Below, piece after piece: positions 6,028 to 6,148 of a stretch of DNA of 6,148 bases (position 1 is its first letter; every line of letters starts with the position of its first letter). The notes beneath the pieces were generated by a model, which had not been told where the DNA came from, searched no databases, and was given only the letters and a program-made list of their open reading frames with translations. Source of the stretch: Sulfurovum sp. (GTDB taxonomy: Bacteria; Campylobacterota; Campylobacteria; Campylobacterales; Sulfurovaceae). The stretch lies in the NCBI GenBank assembly GCA_030626265.1, contig DAOUPF010000090.1, forward strand, positions 1-6,148, read 5' to 3'. The position numbers and the translations under genes were made by a program.

Positions 6028-6046
6028 CCTACCCTATAAGGGCAGG
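6028..6046 (-). terminator. Hairpin terminator for a minus-strand transcript entering from the right
   Basis: The stem CCT-x-CCCT / AGGG-x-AGG closes on a 3-nt loop, and on the minus strand it is followed by ATTTTTACTTTT. That is a good intrinsic terminator, separating the TauE/SafE promoter from whatever is transcribed leftward from beyond the window. On the plus strand it is followed by only TTTT then GG, so it may be weakly bidirectional. It is also the first of three evenly spaced palindromes. Confidence 0.6.
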
Positions 6047-6103
6047 TTTTGGTTACCCCTTGAAGGGATACGATGCCTTTCACCTAAAAGGTGTCAGGGT
6101 AAC
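6028..6103. repeat. Cluster of three phased palindromes closed by a long-range stem
   Basis: Three short palindromes follow each other: CCCTATAAGGG (6032-6042), CCCTTGAAGGG (6057-6067) and CACCTAAAAGGTG (6081-6093). Their centres, 6037, 6062 and 6087, are exactly 25 bp apart. The first and third are each flanked by a further CCT/AGG pair. In addition GTTACCC (6052-6058) and GGGTAAC (6097-6103) form a perfect 7-bp stem enclosing the second and third palindromes. No reading frame explains this. It may be a dispersed intergenic palindromic repeat, the 3' structured end of a transcript, or a small RNA. Confidence 0.6.
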
Positions 6104-6148
6104 TGTACTTCCAATTTTAAGTTAGAACAATCTTTGCTATTCTACTCT

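Noticed and set aside
6051..6103. Integron attC-like or tRNA-like element
   Set aside because: The arms run GTT...AAC, the reverse of attC core sites (AAC...GTT), and no anticodon or T-arm pattern is present.
6028..6103. CRISPR array
   Set aside because: The 25-bp pitch is too short, the units are palindromes of differing sequence, and no identical repeats or cas genes are present.
6117..6148. Possible end of a minus-strand gene (tail residues RIAKIVLT then TAA)
   Set aside because: It would suit the terminator at 6028-6046, but only ten codons are visible, too few to support a gene.

Overview
The window looks like a chromosomal stretch from a low-GC bacterium, most likely one of the Campylobacterota (a Sulfurimonas/Sulfurovum/Arcobacter-like organism). 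This rests on the AT-rich intergenic DNA, the Leu and Ile codon use (CTA and ATA are common in the genes from LysR rightwards), and the character of the recognisable proteins. It is an impression from reading, not a database result.

Left part (1-1039) is accessory-looking. It holds the tail of an unidentified gene, a small acidic orphan gene (218-616), and a convergent gene for a short protein with two Cro/C1-type helix-turn-helix domains (611-1039). At about 1040 this material meets, with almost no spacer, the beheaded C-terminal third of comM (1041-1499), a Mg-chelatase-like AAA+ ATPase gene. The rest of comM is not in the window. Either an island inserted into comM or a deletion/rearrangement fused foreign DNA to it. 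In other bacteria (for example the Acinetobacter AbaR islands) comM is a known insertion target.

Middle part (1589-4886) is conventional. A LysR-type regulator and a ten-helix EamA/DMT exporter overlap by 14 bp and form a two-gene operon. Converging on them is a 491-residue flavoprotein built like dihydrolipoamide dehydrogenase, but with both redox-active cysteines replaced (Gly43, Ala48), so it cannot use the classical disulfide chemistry.

Right part (4887-6148) holds a TauE/SafE-family permease (5161-5919, minus strand) behind a textbook promoter with a 17-bp spacer. The 274-bp gap between permease and flavoprotein contains a nested dyad (4972-5023), a second small hairpin and the flavoprotein promoter. 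Beyond the permease promoter is a structured stretch (6028-6103) with three short palindromes whose centres are exactly 25 bp apart (6037, 6062, 6087). The first doubles as a minus-strand terminator for whatever lies to the right.

A possible theme is sulfur or small organic-anion metabolism: a TauE/SafE exporter, a pyridine-nucleotide flavoprotein on the same strand, and a LysR regulator with an exporter. No substrate can be read from the sequence, and the link is inference. The points most worth following up are the comM junction, the cysteine-less lipoamide-dehydrogenase homologue and the phased palindromes at the right end.
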